Assembly: GCF_017357525.1 (NCBI RefSeq) | Contig: NZ_CP036172.1 | Location: forward strand, 842,561-906,560 | Direction of reading: 5' to 3' | DNA length: 64,000 nt | Source of the DNA: Methanofollis aquaemaris | GTDB lineage: Archaea; Halobacteriota; Methanomicrobia; Methanomicrobiales; Methanofollaceae | In this document: one piece after another, positions 45,778 to 54,358 of the stretch | How the letters are laid out: each line of letters starts with the position of its first letter | Numbering within the stretch: position 1 is the stretch's first letter | Program-made: the position numbers and the translations under genes | Notes under the pieces: generated by a model | Database searches by the model: none | What the model was told of the DNA's origin: nothing | Seen by the model: the letters and a program-made list of their open reading frames with translations, nothing else

Positions 45778-48125
45778 TGTTGATCAGCCTCCCTGTAGAG
45801 TTCTTCCCGCACAAGCCCGATTACTGCATCGGCGTCCCGGAAGTAGGAGATAAGCATCTTGGAAACATCCTTGTAGTGTCTGATGTTCTTGACCCGCATC
45901 CACTCAAGCATCTCCTGGCGTCTCTTCAGTTCTTCACGCATCCTGGCCTCGCTCCAACCCTTCGTCTCCATGATCGTCTCAAGGATGTACGACTTGCCCG
46001 AGTACCGGATCTCGTCGGTGGCCTGGTGCCAGGAGAAGACCTCGTTGGTGATCAGTTCGTTGGTCCTTGGGTCAATGTCCAGGATCTCGATGATCTGTTT
46101 GTTCCGCCTGATCCGCTGCCCGCCGATCCTGGCCTGAGCCTGGATACAAACGAGGTTGAGAGCGTTGAGCATGTTACGCGGCACATCCAGCGGTGGGTTT
46201 TCGAGACGGTGGACGACACTTGCGACCGAGTCGGCGTGCATGGTGGCATAGGTGACGTGGCCGGTGGACATGGCCTGGAAGAGGGTCTGGGCCTCCGCAC
46301 CTCTGACCTCGCCCACACACATGTACTCGGGCCGCTGTCGGAGGGCCGCACGGAGGAGTTCGTACATGTCGATCGTACCTTTGCCTTCGGTGTCGAAGGA
46401 CTCCCTGGTCACCGAGGGGATCCAGTTGGCGTGCGGGAGTTTCAGTTCCCTGGTGTCCTCGAGGGAGACGATCTTGGCCTGCGGCGGGATGAAGAGTGAG
46501 ATGGCATTGAGGGCGGTGGTCTTGCCCGAAGCCGTCCCACCCGCAAAGATCGCCGAGTTTCCGGCCTCGACCGCAAGCCAGAGGAAGGCGACCGAGAGGG
46601 GGGAGAAGGTGCCCCAGCCGATGAGGTCGGTCGGGGTGATCGGTTCGTCCTTGAATTTCCTGATGGTGAAGGTCGAGCCGTGAGCGGTCACTTCCTTGCC
46701 TAACGTCATCTGGATACGAGAACCGTCCGACATCGTGGCGTCCAGGATCGGATCAGCGATGGAGATATATTTTCCAGCCCGCTGGGCAAGTTTGGTCACG
46801 AAAGAATCGAGTTCAACGGCGTTGGTGTACATCAGGTTCGTCTTGATCGACTCATAGCCAGAGTGGAAGACAAAGACCGGGTTGTCCAGTCCGTCGCAGG
46901 AGATATCCTCGATGTACTTGTCGTGCATGATCGCATCGATCAGACCGTTGCCGAGGAAGTCACGTTCAATGGTATAGTAGATCTTCTCCCTGGAGAGGGA
47001 GGAGAGATGGATCCCGTAGTCGGCGACGATCTCGTCGGAGAGGTCGCGCAGGATCTGCCGTGCCCCTTCCCGCGAGAGATCCTTGGTGCTGACGTCGAGT
47101 CTCTCGAAGAGCCGGTCCTTGATCTCGCCGAAAAGTTCGTTCTCGGCTGCGGTCAGGGCGGGTTCGAGCACCTCGTAACTGTACTCGTGAGAGGTGCTGT
47201 CATAGGATATCCGCACATAGGCGAAGGGCTCGTTGACCGGGTAGAGTTCGACCTCTTCGACACCGGCGGGGGGGGTGAAGGTGAGGTCAACGAGCGGACC
47301 GTGAACCGCAGGGTCATACTCCTCGACACTGGATTTGTGTTGGGTCCGGTCGAAGGCTCCTATCTTGCCGATCCCCCCGATCTTGCCGAGGAAGCCTGAT
47401 TTTTCCCCCTTTTCCCTGCCGATCACAACATTCCTGGCTTCTTCCGCAATCGTCGGGACCGTGTCGGCCCAGAGGACGTCAATCTCAGGGGGGAGGTTGT
47501 TGACGCCGAGGGTCTCGCGGTGGTTGGGTCGCTGGAGGGTGAACTCCTCGATATCGAAGGTCGCAGCCTTCGGGAGGATGAGGTCGGAGTACACACTGAG
47601 GTCGTCGACGTCGGTGATGTCAGCGCCCGGTTCCTCTTCAGGGTTCCCAACTTCGGAGGACCATCTGCTCTTTCTGGAGACGGGCACAGCCTCCGGAGCG
47701 GGAGAGACGGCCTCCTCCTCCAGGGGGGTCTCTTCTTCCATGGAGAGAGTCGGAGCAGGGGCTTCGTCTTCCCGAGCACTGAGTATGGCGTCGACTGCTG
47801 ATTTCAGTTCCCTGATGGCTTGATCGTCGAATTCTTCGTCCTGCGGCTCGTGATGGGGTGTCTCAGCGATCGGTGTGTCGGCCGGTTCCTCTGTGCCCGG
47901 AGGTGCTGCGGGTTTCTCCTCACCCAGGCCATAATTACGGGGGTCACGGACGAGGGCGCTGAGGTCGAGCCCATCCTTCTTCCCGATCAGGGACCTGAGG
48001 CCGCTGGTTTCATCCTTTTTTTCTGTTTTCGGTGGGTCACGCTGTTTTTCTTTTTTATTTTCAGAACCCTTCATCCGCTCAAGGATATCATGAAGACCTC
48101 TGTAGGGTCTCTGTTTCTCAGACAT
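45774..48125 (-). CDS. Type II/IV secretion ATPase (PilB/GspE/TadA-like)
   Basis: A 783-residue secretion ATPase. The first 200 residues or so are charged and low-complexity (many Glu, Lys, Pro), probably disordered. The N-terminal ATPase domain follows, and the RecA-like core begins near 500. Walker A is FAGGTASGKTTALNAIS, the Asp box and Walker B are around VSLEDTRELKLPH and MCVGEVRGAEAQTLFQAMST, and the His box is GHVTYATMHADS. It powers extension of an archaeal pilus or a secretion filament. The long N-terminal arm is unusual. It overlaps the preceding gene by eight bases. Confidence 0.92.
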   Translation of the reverse strand: MSEKQRPYRGLHDILERMKGSENKKEKQRDPPKTEKKDETSGLRSLIGKKDGLDLSALVRDPRNYGLGEEKPAAPPGTEEPADTPIAETPHHEPQDEEFDDQAIRELKSAVDAILSAREDEAPAPTLSMEEETPLEEEAVSPAPEAVPVSRKSRWSSEVGNPEEEPGADITDVDDLSVYSDLILPKAATFDIEEFTLQRPNHRETLGVNNLPPEIDVLWADTVPTIAEEARNVVIGREKGEKSGFLGKIGGIGKIGAFDRTQHKSSVEEYDPAVHGPLVDLTFTPPAGVEEVELYPVNEPFAYVRISYDSTSHEYSYEVLEPALTAAENELFGEIKDRLFERLDVSTKDLSREGARQILRDLSDEIVADYGIHLSSLSREKIYYTIERDFLGNGLIDAIMHDKYIEDISCDGLDNPVFVFHSGYESIKTNLMYTNAVELDSFVTKLAQRAGKYISIADPILDATMSDGSRIQMTLGKEVTAHGSTFTIRKFKDEPITPTDLIGWGTFSPLSVAFLWLAVEAGNSAIFAGGTASGKTTALNAISLFIPPQAKIVSLEDTRELKLPHANWIPSVTRESFDTEGKGTIDMYELLRAALRQRPEYMCVGEVRGAEAQTLFQAMSTGHVTYATMHADSVASVVHRLENPPLDVPRNMLNALNLVCIQAQARIGGQRIRRNKQIIEILDIDPRTNELITNEVFSWHQATDEIRYSGKSYILETIMETKGWSEARMREELKRRQEMLEWMRVKNIRHYKDVSKMLISYFRDADAVIGLVREELYREADQQ

Positions 48126-48744
48126 CTGTCACACCACCCATTTCAATGAAAAGTTCACTCCGTTCCCCTTTGAAGTCCACCATGAATGTGGCGACCTCGC
48201 CGGTGCTGTCGGCGACCAGGATGTCGTATGTGCCGTTGAACAACTTGAACGAGACCTGACCGTCGCCTGTCGTCGTATCATTCGCAAGGACATGCCTGCC
48301 CTTTCTGACCGACACTCTGGCACCCTCCTGTGCGGTGTCGTCTCTGAGAATGTGGAGGGCGAGCACTCCCGGCATCCTTCGCACGCCCCCGATCTCAGGG
48401 AGCGCTGAGGAGAGATGCCTCGAAAAATAGTTCTTATGAAATACCCGGCACCGCGCCACAACGAGTTCTACCACGCGGTTGTCAACGGCATAGAGGTCAT
48501 ACTCATCAGAGTCCCGGATCTTCAGGACGGCCGGATCGCCGTACAGTCCTCCCATTTCGTCAAGATAGATCGCACCCAGTGGCTCTCCGCCGGAATATAA
48601 TATGGTTGAATTTCTTTTTCCATCTACGAATACGCCAATCGCACCCTCTTCGTTCTGTGCCTGCTCGGCCATCTCAAAATAGGCACATGATCCGAGATAG
48701 CGTGACTGACCAAGGATTTCATTGATAACATCCATTATATCCAT
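48118..48744 (-). CDS. DUF2226-like protein with C-terminal beta domain
   Basis: A 208-residue protein. The N-terminal half has a beta-rich pattern like the two proteins at 50362-51111 and 49763-50359: GAIGVFVDGKRNSTILYSGG then GEPLGAIYLDEMGGL. The C-terminal third resembles a PEGA or carboxypeptidase-regulatory-like domain: GARVSVRKGRHVLANDTTTG, VSFKLFNGTYDILVADSTGE. No signal peptide is seen. It lies between minD and pilB in the same unit, suggesting it links the regulator to the ATPase. ATG 48744 has GGGAG upstream. Confidence 0.6.
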   Translation of the reverse strand: MDIMDVINEILGQSRYLGSCAYFEMAEQAQNEEGAIGVFVDGKRNSTILYSGGEPLGAIYLDEMGGLYGDPAVLKIRDSDEYDLYAVDNRVVELVVARCRVFHKNYFSRHLSSALPEIGGVRRMPGVLALHILRDDTAQEGARVSVRKGRHVLANDTTTGDGQVSFKLFNGTYDILVADSTGEVATFMVDFKGERSELFIEMGGVTDV

Positions 48745-48851
48745 TGCCCATCTCCCTGGCCCTCTCACGAAGGTTTCAGACTGGCGACATGCTGTTGAAA
48801 CGAGGCATATCAGAAATTAAGGAGAGAAAAAATCCTCTTCGATCAGATCAA

Positions 48852-49637
48852 TCAGCGACTTCCTCCAAAGAGAGTGTGCGCAAGTCTGTCGATAAAGTCC
48901 TGTTTTCTCTCCTCGGTCTCCTCTTCATACTCCACACCGGCGATATCGGCGGCAATTCGCCTGAAGGCTCTGGATGCCTCCGAGGTGGGGTACTTGATGA
49001 CGATGGGGGTTTTGTAGGCCGCAGACCTCCTGACATTGGGGTCTTCGGGGATCATGTCGACAACACGCACGCCCAGGACGTCTTCGACGGAATGTCTCCT
49101 GATCTCAGTGTTTTCCATCCCCGAACGGTTGATGATGGCGCCATAGACTGTGCCCCCAACCATCTCGGTGAGGATCTTCGTCTTCAACGCGTCGGCCATC
49201 GAGGAGAGTTCAGGGTTGACGACGAGGATAACTTCGTCGGATATGGCGAGGGCGACAACGCCGTCCTTGCTGATCCCGGCGGCGGCGTCGACGAGGAGGT
49301 AGTCACACCGGTCCACCAGAGACCGCATGACATCTCGCAGGCGATCGGGATCGGCGTTCTGAAATCCCTGAAGAGAGATCCCGCTCGGCACCACTTTGAC
49401 ACCGTTCGGTCCTTCATAGATTGCGTCGTCGATCTTTGCCTGGCCGGCCAGAACTTCATGGAGGGTAACCGGAGCCTCCTCTAACCCAAGCACAAGTCCC
49501 AGATTCGCCATCCCTATGTCAGCGTCAAGGATGTAGGTTTCTTTGCCAAGTTGGGCGAGGGAGGCACCGAGGTTTACGGTGACCGTCGTTTTACCGGTTC
49601 CCCCTTTCCCGGATGCGATCGTGAATGCCCTGATCAA
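48852..49637 (-). CDS. ParA/MinD-type ATPase
   Basis: A 261-residue deviant Walker A ATPase, KGGTGKTTVTVNLGASLAQL, with switch I DADIGMANLGLVLG and DYLLVDAAAGISKDGVVALA (Walker B). The C-terminal part ends in a basic amphipathic helix (RKQDFIDRLAHTLFG) that may hold it to membranes. Such ATPases place pili, flagella and chemoreceptors in cells. It starts at TTG 49637 with AGGTG upstream, and has its own promoter. It heads the minD-DUF-pilB-pilC-pilC unit. Confidence 0.9.
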   Translation of the reverse strand: MIRAFTIASGKGGTGKTTVTVNLGASLAQLGKETYILDADIGMANLGLVLGLEEAPVTLHEVLAGQAKIDDAIYEGPNGVKVVPSGISLQGFQNADPDRLRDVMRSLVDRCDYLLVDAAAGISKDGVVALAISDEVILVVNPELSSMADALKTKILTEMVGGTVYGAIINRSGMENTEIRRHSVEDVLGVRVVDMIPEDPNVRRSAAYKTPIVIKYPTSEASRAFRRIAADIAGVEYEEETEERKQDFIDRLAHTLFGGSR

Positions 49638-49673
49638 TACGACACCTTCTACTCCAATGATTGTGGAAGATGG

Positions 49674-49681
49674 TATTTAAA
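49674..49681 (-). promoter_or_regulatory. TATA box for the minD-pilus unit
   Basis: TTTAAATA on the minus strand, 37 bases before the TTG start of minD. It puts the transcription start near 49650 and marks a transcriptional break after the hydrogenase-Roadblock operon. A second A/T-rich site, CTTAAATGAG, is further upstream. Confidence 0.6.
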
Positions 49682-49762
49682 GATACTGAAATGATGTTGG
49701 ACCCATAGAAGCGTTTAAACACTCATTTAAGCACATACATATGAAAAAAGAGATAGATCCAA

Positions 49763-50359
49763 TTAATGGGGTTTCTTTTCATCCCCAACAAGGAGGTGAT
49801 CCATATTCATCTCTTTGAGGAGCAGAGAGGCATCTTTCTGGAAATCATCCTGAAGGTGTCTGAGTGCCCTGACCGCCGCAGGGTTCAGAACCTCTTTTCT
49901 CTGATGGGCCGACGTATCGGCGGTCCCTCTCTCGGGCCGCCGGGATGCCTCCTCGCCAGCGTCGAGCGTACGGACCATCCGCACCCTGGCCGCGGTCGCT
50001 TTCCCTCCCACCCGGACGGCTCTGACTGTGGTGTTCGCCTCGTGGGTTGCTGCATCGGTATCGGTATACCATGCGGCGTTCGATGGGAGGGCTACATCCA
50101 GGTCCGATAGAGAGCAGGGAAAGAATTCACCCTTTGTGACCTCTTCTCCCGCTTCGATCCTTCCCAGAGCCGCCGCACCGGCAAGTCCACCGTACTCGGC
50201 ACAGGCCGGCCTCCCACACCTGAAGAGTACGGTGCCTCTCGATGCTCCACCGGAGAGTTTCAGCGCTCCTGTGAACGATCTCTTCCTGCACTCGACGACA
50301 AACTCACCGAGAGGGAGGACAAGGTGGCCCCCCGTCCCCGCAGAACGCGGCAGATGCGT
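49763..50359 (-). CDS. DUF2226-like protein with apparent ACG start
   Basis: A 198-codon frame with no in-frame ATG, GTG or TTG until GTG 50011, which would remove the whole conserved domain. From ACG (50359) it continues to GGHLVLPLGEFVVECRKRSF, TGALKLSGG, GTVLFRCGRPACAEYGG and LAGAAALGRIEAGEEVTKGE, matching the beta-rich DUF2226/DUF4388-like type, then a charged C-terminal tail. GGAGG at 50372-50368 lies eight bases upstream. The stop of the preceding gene (TAG 50364-50362) is two bases before ACG. The two junctions above in the operon have the same stop-two bases-start spacing. Unknown function, possibly a signalling adaptor. Confidence 0.6.
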   Translation of the reverse strand, partial: THLPRSAGTGGHLVLPLGEFVVECRKRSFTGALKLSGGASRGTVLFRCGRPACAEYGGLAGAAALGRIEAGEEVTKGEFFPCSLSDLDVALPSNAAWYTDTDAATHEANTTVRAVRVGGKATAARVRMVRTLDAGEEASRRPERGTADTSAHQRKEVLNPAAVRALRHLQDDFQKDASLLLKEMNMDHLLVGDEKKPH

Positions 50360-50361
50360 GC

Positions 50362-51111
50362 CTACCCCCTCCAGGTGAGACTTCGGAGAGCAAGCCTGAC
50401 CAGGCCAAGGTTCGCGTTTGCACTGGCGAGAACACAGATTGAAAGGTCGCCGAAGGGTGCGATGATCAGTTTCCCGCCCGGAGTCTCAAGGATGATCTGG
50501 TCGAGCCCCCCCATCTCCATATCCCCGGCGATCCTTGAACTCGCCCGGAGGAGATCCTCTGAGATCGCTGCGATCCGTTCAAAGTCGGCGGCACCGGCCG
50601 AGTGAACGGCGAAACCTTCATAAAATGCGGAGACCGCCACAACGCCGGGCTGAGAAAGTACAAGGTTGAGGGACTCCTCGTCCAGTTCAGGAACCGTGGC
50701 CCGGGGGGGCGGGGCTTCGGTTTCAGGTTCTGAGATCTCTTCCGGTTGATGGAATTCAACCAGAGACGGGGGCTCTTCAATCTCAGGTTCCATGATCTCC
50801 TTCCCGCCGATCAGACAATCTGTCTCGTTGCACCAGGACAGGGCCAGGGCGTACTCCTCAGGGCTATACCGATTGAGTTCAGAGGAGAGAAACGGCCTCG
50901 CAGAAAGGTACTCCAGAGCGGCATTTCCCTTCAGTTCATGGGAAGCGTCCTGGTACCCCGCTGCCACCGGGTTCCCCTCGTCAGAGAGGACAAAGCCCTC
51001 TCCGTCCTCGGAGTGAATGCGCACGATCGCCTGGAATGCGCTGGTGAAGGGGAGCACCTCCTCCAGCGGGGCCGTCATGCTGCCAAAACTCCGTCCATCA
51101 GGCAGTGTCAT
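50362..51111 (-). CDS. DUF2226-like plus Roadblock/LC7 fusion protein
   Basis: A 249-residue protein in two parts. The N-terminal half (about 15-115) is a DUF2226-like module: FQAIVRIHSEDGEGFVLSDE, GNPVAAGYQDAS, then helices with NRYSPEEYALALSW. A Pro/Glu-rich linker (about 115-150) leads to a C-terminal Roadblock/LC7 domain (about 160-245: GVVAVSAFYEGFAVHSAGAA, QIILETPGGKLIIAPFGDL). Roadblock domains form dimers that act as platforms or GAPs for small GTPases. ATG 51111 is two bases past the preceding stop; a GTG at 51117 also exists. Confidence 0.75.
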   Translation of the reverse strand: MTLPDGRSFGSMTAPLEEVLPFTSAFQAIVRIHSEDGEGFVLSDEGNPVAAGYQDASHELKGNAALEYLSARPFLSSELNRYSPEEYALALSWCNETDCLIGGKEIMEPEIEEPPSLVEFHQPEEISEPETEAPPPRATVPELDEESLNLVLSQPGVVAVSAFYEGFAVHSAGAADFERIAAISEDLLRASSRIAGDMEMGGLDQIILETPGGKLIIAPFGDLSICVLASANANLGLVRLALRSLTWRG

Positions 51112-51113
51112 AC

Positions 51114-51467
51114 TCACAGTGCTGCGGTTATTCGGTCTCTGTTCTTCTTCAGTTCATACCTGATCCTGCCGATATTGACGCCGTCGTTTGCAACGATCGC
51201 GATCAGTTCGTCTTCAGAGAGGGGCGAGAGGAGGATCGGGCCGTTCTGTAATTCCACGAGCATCTGGTTCAATTCGCCCTTGCCAAGTTCGGAGCCCATC
51301 GCCTCGGAGGTACCCATACCTGTCGAGGCCATGGCACCGAGGGCGTCGGTGTCGATCTCACCGGAGACGGCGTCCTCGATTACGAACCCGTCCCTGCCAA
51401 TGACAACCGCTGCAGTCACACCATCCAGTCGTAGAAATTCCATAAGAATCTGTTTCAAGATTTCCAT
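51114..51467 (-). CDS. Roadblock/LC7 domain protein (MglB-like)
   Basis: A 117-residue single Roadblock/LC7 domain: LDGVTAAVVIGRDGFVIEDA, LNQMLVELQNGPILLSPLSE, IAIVANDGVNIGRIRYELKK. In bacteria MglB-type proteins of this fold act with the polarity GTPase MglA. No MglA-like GTPase is visible here, but a MinD ATPase is encoded downstream. It starts two bases after the stop of mvhA, so it is translated from the hydrogenase mRNA. Confidence 0.88.
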   Translation of the reverse strand: MEILKQILMEFLRLDGVTAAVVIGRDGFVIEDAVSGEIDTDALGAMASTGMGTSEAMGSELGKGELNQMLVELQNGPILLSPLSEDELIAIVANDGVNIGRIRYELKKNRDRITAAL

Positions 51468-51469
51468 AT

Positions 51470-52873
51470 TCAGTTCACCTCAGTGACGTCGAGCACCTCA
51501 CAGCCGTTGCCCGTACGCCTGACCACCTCGATCCGCATCGGCATCCTGCCGATGGCGTGTGTCGCACATGAGATGCATGGATCATAGGCACGGATGACCA
51601 TTTCGATCTTGTTCGATCCTTCTTCAGTCAGTTCTCCACCTTTTATGACCTTCCGGGCAACATCTTCGACACCGCGGTCCATGGCATAGTTGTTCTGGCA
51701 GGTGGCGACGATCAGGTTGCATTTCTCGATCATCCCGTCGCCGTCGACGGTATAGTCGTGGATGAGAGTACCGCGCGGGGCTTCGATGATCCCGACACCA
51801 CGGTTGGCGGCGACGCCTTCGACTGGCGTCCGGATATCGGCCCCGGTGATGCCGGGGTCTTCGAGGAGGGCGACGGCCCGTTCGCAGGCCGAGAGGAACT
51901 CGATGTATCTCGCGATATTGTAGGCGAGCGGGGCCTGGACCACCCGGCCGAAAGCGCCCCTGTACTCGGCGAGGGCGGCATCGGCCTCAGGCGTGCCCAT
52001 CGACTCCGCAATGTTCAGCCTGGCCAGCGGGCCGACGCGGTAGGCATTGCCGCCAGCAAGGCGGCAGAACTTGAGGTATGACCAGTCCTGAGAGTACTCC
52101 TCGATGTGGTTCAGGTACCCGGCGCCGGTAAAGGAGGCAGTCTCCCGGCCGTCGGGACCGAGGATCTTCACTTCACCACCGCTGAGGGCATGGACGCCGT
52201 TCTGCGCCATTCCCATAAACGATGTTTCCACCGCACCGAAGGAGGTGTCGAGCCCGTCCATCAGGCTGCGGGCAGTTTCCCAGCCCTCTCTTGCAATAGC
52301 AAGTCCGTCCTGCGCCGAGGTAAGGAGGGTCTGGCGGCGCTCCTCCGAGAGAGGCATGGACATTCCGCCAGGAATAGCGTTGCTCGGGTGGATCGGTTTG
52401 CCGCCGACGGCCTCGGTGATCCGCTGTCCCAGTTTTCTCACTTCGATCGCCTTCTTCGCGATCTCGGGCGAGTGTCTGGCCAGTCCGAGGACATTGCGTT
52501 CGGCCGCGGGGGCGTCGCCGAGGAGGAAGTCGGGCGCGGCGAGCATGAAGAAGTGGAGGGCGTGCGAATGGATGAACTGCCCGGCTAGCAGGAGGTCGCG
52601 GAGTTGTTTGCCGGTCTGCGGGGGCGCGGCCCCGAAGATCTGGTCGCAGGCCGCGGCCGCGGCCAGGTGGTGGGAGGTCGGGCAGATCCCACAGATCCTG
52701 GGGGTGATCCTGGGGGCCTCCTCGACGGCAGCGCCGAGGAGAAACTTCTCGAAGCCGCGGAGCTCGACCACATTAAAGTGGGCGCCCGCGACTTCGCCGG
52801 CATCGTCGAGTTCGATCCGCACCTGGGCGTGCCCCTCGATCCTGGTCACGGGGGAGATGGTCAGTTGCGTCAC
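51470..52873 (-). CDS. mvhA: [NiFe] hydrogenase large subunit, methyl-viologen-reducing type
   Basis: A 467-residue hydrogenase large subunit. The [NiFe] ligands are in RICGICPTSHH at about residue 60 and DPCISCATH near the C-terminus. The 28 or so residues after that His are the peptide normally cleaved on maturation. N-terminal similarity (PVTRIEGHAQVRIELDD, LRGFEKFLLGAAVEEAPR) favours the MvhA type over F420-reducing FrhA. With MvhG it oxidises hydrogen and passes electrons towards heterodisulfide reductase. It overlaps mvhG by four bases. Confidence 0.93.
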   Translation of the reverse strand: MTQLTISPVTRIEGHAQVRIELDDAGEVAGAHFNVVELRGFEKFLLGAAVEEAPRITPRICGICPTSHHLAAAAACDQIFGAAPPQTGKQLRDLLLAGQFIHSHALHFFMLAAPDFLLGDAPAAERNVLGLARHSPEIAKKAIEVRKLGQRITEAVGGKPIHPSNAIPGGMSMPLSEERRQTLLTSAQDGLAIAREGWETARSLMDGLDTSFGAVETSFMGMAQNGVHALSGGEVKILGPDGRETASFTGAGYLNHIEEYSQDWSYLKFCRLAGGNAYRVGPLARLNIAESMGTPEADAALAEYRGAFGRVVQAPLAYNIARYIEFLSACERAVALLEDPGITGADIRTPVEGVAANRGVGIIEAPRGTLIHDYTVDGDGMIEKCNLIVATCQNNYAMDRGVEDVARKVIKGGELTEEGSNKIEMVIRAYDPCISCATHAIGRMPMRIEVVRRTGNGCEVLDVTEVN

Positions 52874-53793
52874 TGCGCTCCCCCCTTGACCAGGTCACGG
52901 ATCTTGGAGATGTCCTTGTCCTCCATCACCAGGCTCCCGACGGTGAAGGGATACATCGTATGGGCAACATCGTAGAGTTGCTTCTCGACCTCCTTCTCGG
53001 GGAGGTCGGTGAGGTCGGCGATCCGGCGGACCATCATGTTGTAGATGTCGCGGCAGGGTTCGCGGAGAATGTCCAGGGACGGGCCATTGCACCCGTGACA
53101 GGGGACGTTGTTACGCGGGCAGGAGGCCCCGCACCGCCCGAAGGTGACCGGGCCGAGGCAAAGGTAGCCCTGGCCGAGAAGACAGGTGTCGGGCTCAGGG
53201 ACTCCTTCATACCGGCGCTTGAGGTGCCAGTCCTTAATCTCCCCCATCTTCCGGTCGCACTCGGAGCAGACCGACTTCTTCGAGAGTACGGTCTTGTCCC
53301 CGGCGACGAGGGCGGGAAGGATGGTCTTGAGGAACTGCTCTTTGGGCGGGCACCCGGTGATGTAGTAGTCTACTTTCACCAGGTCGCCAACGGCAAAGGC
53401 CCGGTACAGGAAGGACGGGACGTCGGTGGGGACGATATTGTCTTTGGCCGCGCTCTCCACGCCCTGGTAGACATAGTTGAAGAGGTCTTCCTGTTTGCCG
53501 ATCATGGAGAGGCCCGAGACCCCGCCGTAGCAGGCACAGGTGCCGAAGGCGATGAGAATCTTCGATCGTTTTCTGAGGAGGTTCAGTCGTTCCTGGTTCT
53601 CCTCGTTCCTGACCGCACCGGTGACGAAGGCGATGTCGATCCCTTCGGGGGGTTCTTTGGCGTCCATGATCACCGGGGAGTAGACGATCTCGGCCTCGGA
53701 GACGAGGTCGAGGAGGGCCTCGTGGAGGTCGAGAACCGAGATGGTACAGCCGGAACAACCGGCAAGTTCTTCGATTGCAATCTTCACGCTCAT
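52870..53793 (-). CDS. mvhG: [NiFe] hydrogenase small subunit, methyl-viologen-reducing type
   Basis: A 307-residue small subunit carrying three Fe-S clusters. Cysteines lie in ELAGCSGCTISVLDLHE (proximal), FGTCACYGGVSG, and CSECDRK, CLLGQGYLCLGPVTFGRCGA, CPRNNVPCHGCNGPS (medial and distal). It relays electrons from the [NiFe] site to MvhD/HdrABC or ferredoxin. No mvhD is encoded in this operon. It lies four bases after the V4R-type gene. Confidence 0.93.
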   Translation of the reverse strand: MSVKIAIEELAGCSGCTISVLDLHEALLDLVSEAEIVYSPVIMDAKEPPEGIDIAFVTGAVRNEENQERLNLLRKRSKILIAFGTCACYGGVSGLSMIGKQEDLFNYVYQGVESAAKDNIVPTDVPSFLYRAFAVGDLVKVDYYITGCPPKEQFLKTILPALVAGDKTVLSKKSVCSECDRKMGEIKDWHLKRRYEGVPEPDTCLLGQGYLCLGPVTFGRCGASCPRNNVPCHGCNGPSLDILREPCRDIYNMMVRRIADLTDLPEKEVEKQLYDVAHTMYPFTVGSLVMEDKDISKIRDLVKGGAQ

Positions 53794-53797
53794 GTCA

Positions 53798-54358
53798 TCA
53801 CTTCAGGATCAATTTCTTCAGACAGGCGTTCGGGCCGGTGTGTACGATCTCGAGTTTCGCACGCCGACCGGTGATCTCCTCGATCGCACCGACGACATAG
53901 CCGTACAGTGTCTGGCAGAGGGGGCCGCCCTGTTCCATGCCGTTGCATCTGAGGGTCTGGCGGACGATGCAATCGTGGAAGACCAGGAAGATGAAGGTCT
54001 CTCCGTTCTCGGTGACCACGTAGTCCTCTTTGTCTGCAGGTTTCCAGAGTTCGAAGGTGTACTGGCCGTGGAGGATGTACGAGAGTTCGCGCAGCGCCTC
54101 CTCGACGTCTTCGATCTTTCTGAAGTACTTCGCTGTCTCGTGGCCGAACTTCTTGCCGGCCCTGAAGGTGACCGCGTTCGCTCCCCTCCCCGAGATCTCC
54201 TGGAGCGACTTGATGATCAAGCCGTTCATTCTCATGACGCCGTGGAGGGTCGGTTCAAACTCTTTTGCCGAAGGGGCACAGGAGATGGGGACATCTTCGG
54301 CTCTGAAGACCGAACCGGTCTTGAATTGTTTGTTTATCTCTTCGATACTTTCTGTCAT
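53798..54358 (-). CDS. V4R-like small-molecule-binding protein
   Basis: A 186-residue protein. Its C-terminal half has the look of a 4-vinyl-reductase (V4R)/hydrocarbon-binding domain: FIFLVFHDCIVRQTLRCNGM, GGPLCQTLYGYVVGAIEEIT, EIVHTGPNACLKKLILK, with cysteines in the pattern expected. Such domains bind hydrophobic ligands or metals as sensors. A role in hydrogenase maturation or in sensing cofactor state is inferred from the operon only. ATG 54358 overlaps the ferredoxin stop (ATGA). Confidence 0.65.
   Translation of the reverse strand: MTESIEEINKQFKTGSVFRAEDVPISCAPSAKEFEPTLHGVMRMNGLIIKSLQEISGRGANAVTFRAGKKFGHETAKYFRKIEDVEEALRELSYILHGQYTFELWKPADKEDYVVTENGETFIFLVFHDCIVRQTLRCNGMEQGGPLCQTLYGYVVGAIEEITGRRAKLEIVHTGPNACLKKLILK

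Noticed and set aside
49763-50011. An 82-residue protein starting at GTG 50011
   Set aside because: This start cuts off the conserved beta-rich domain encoded upstream in the same frame; it is probably the C-terminal part of the ACG-started gene.
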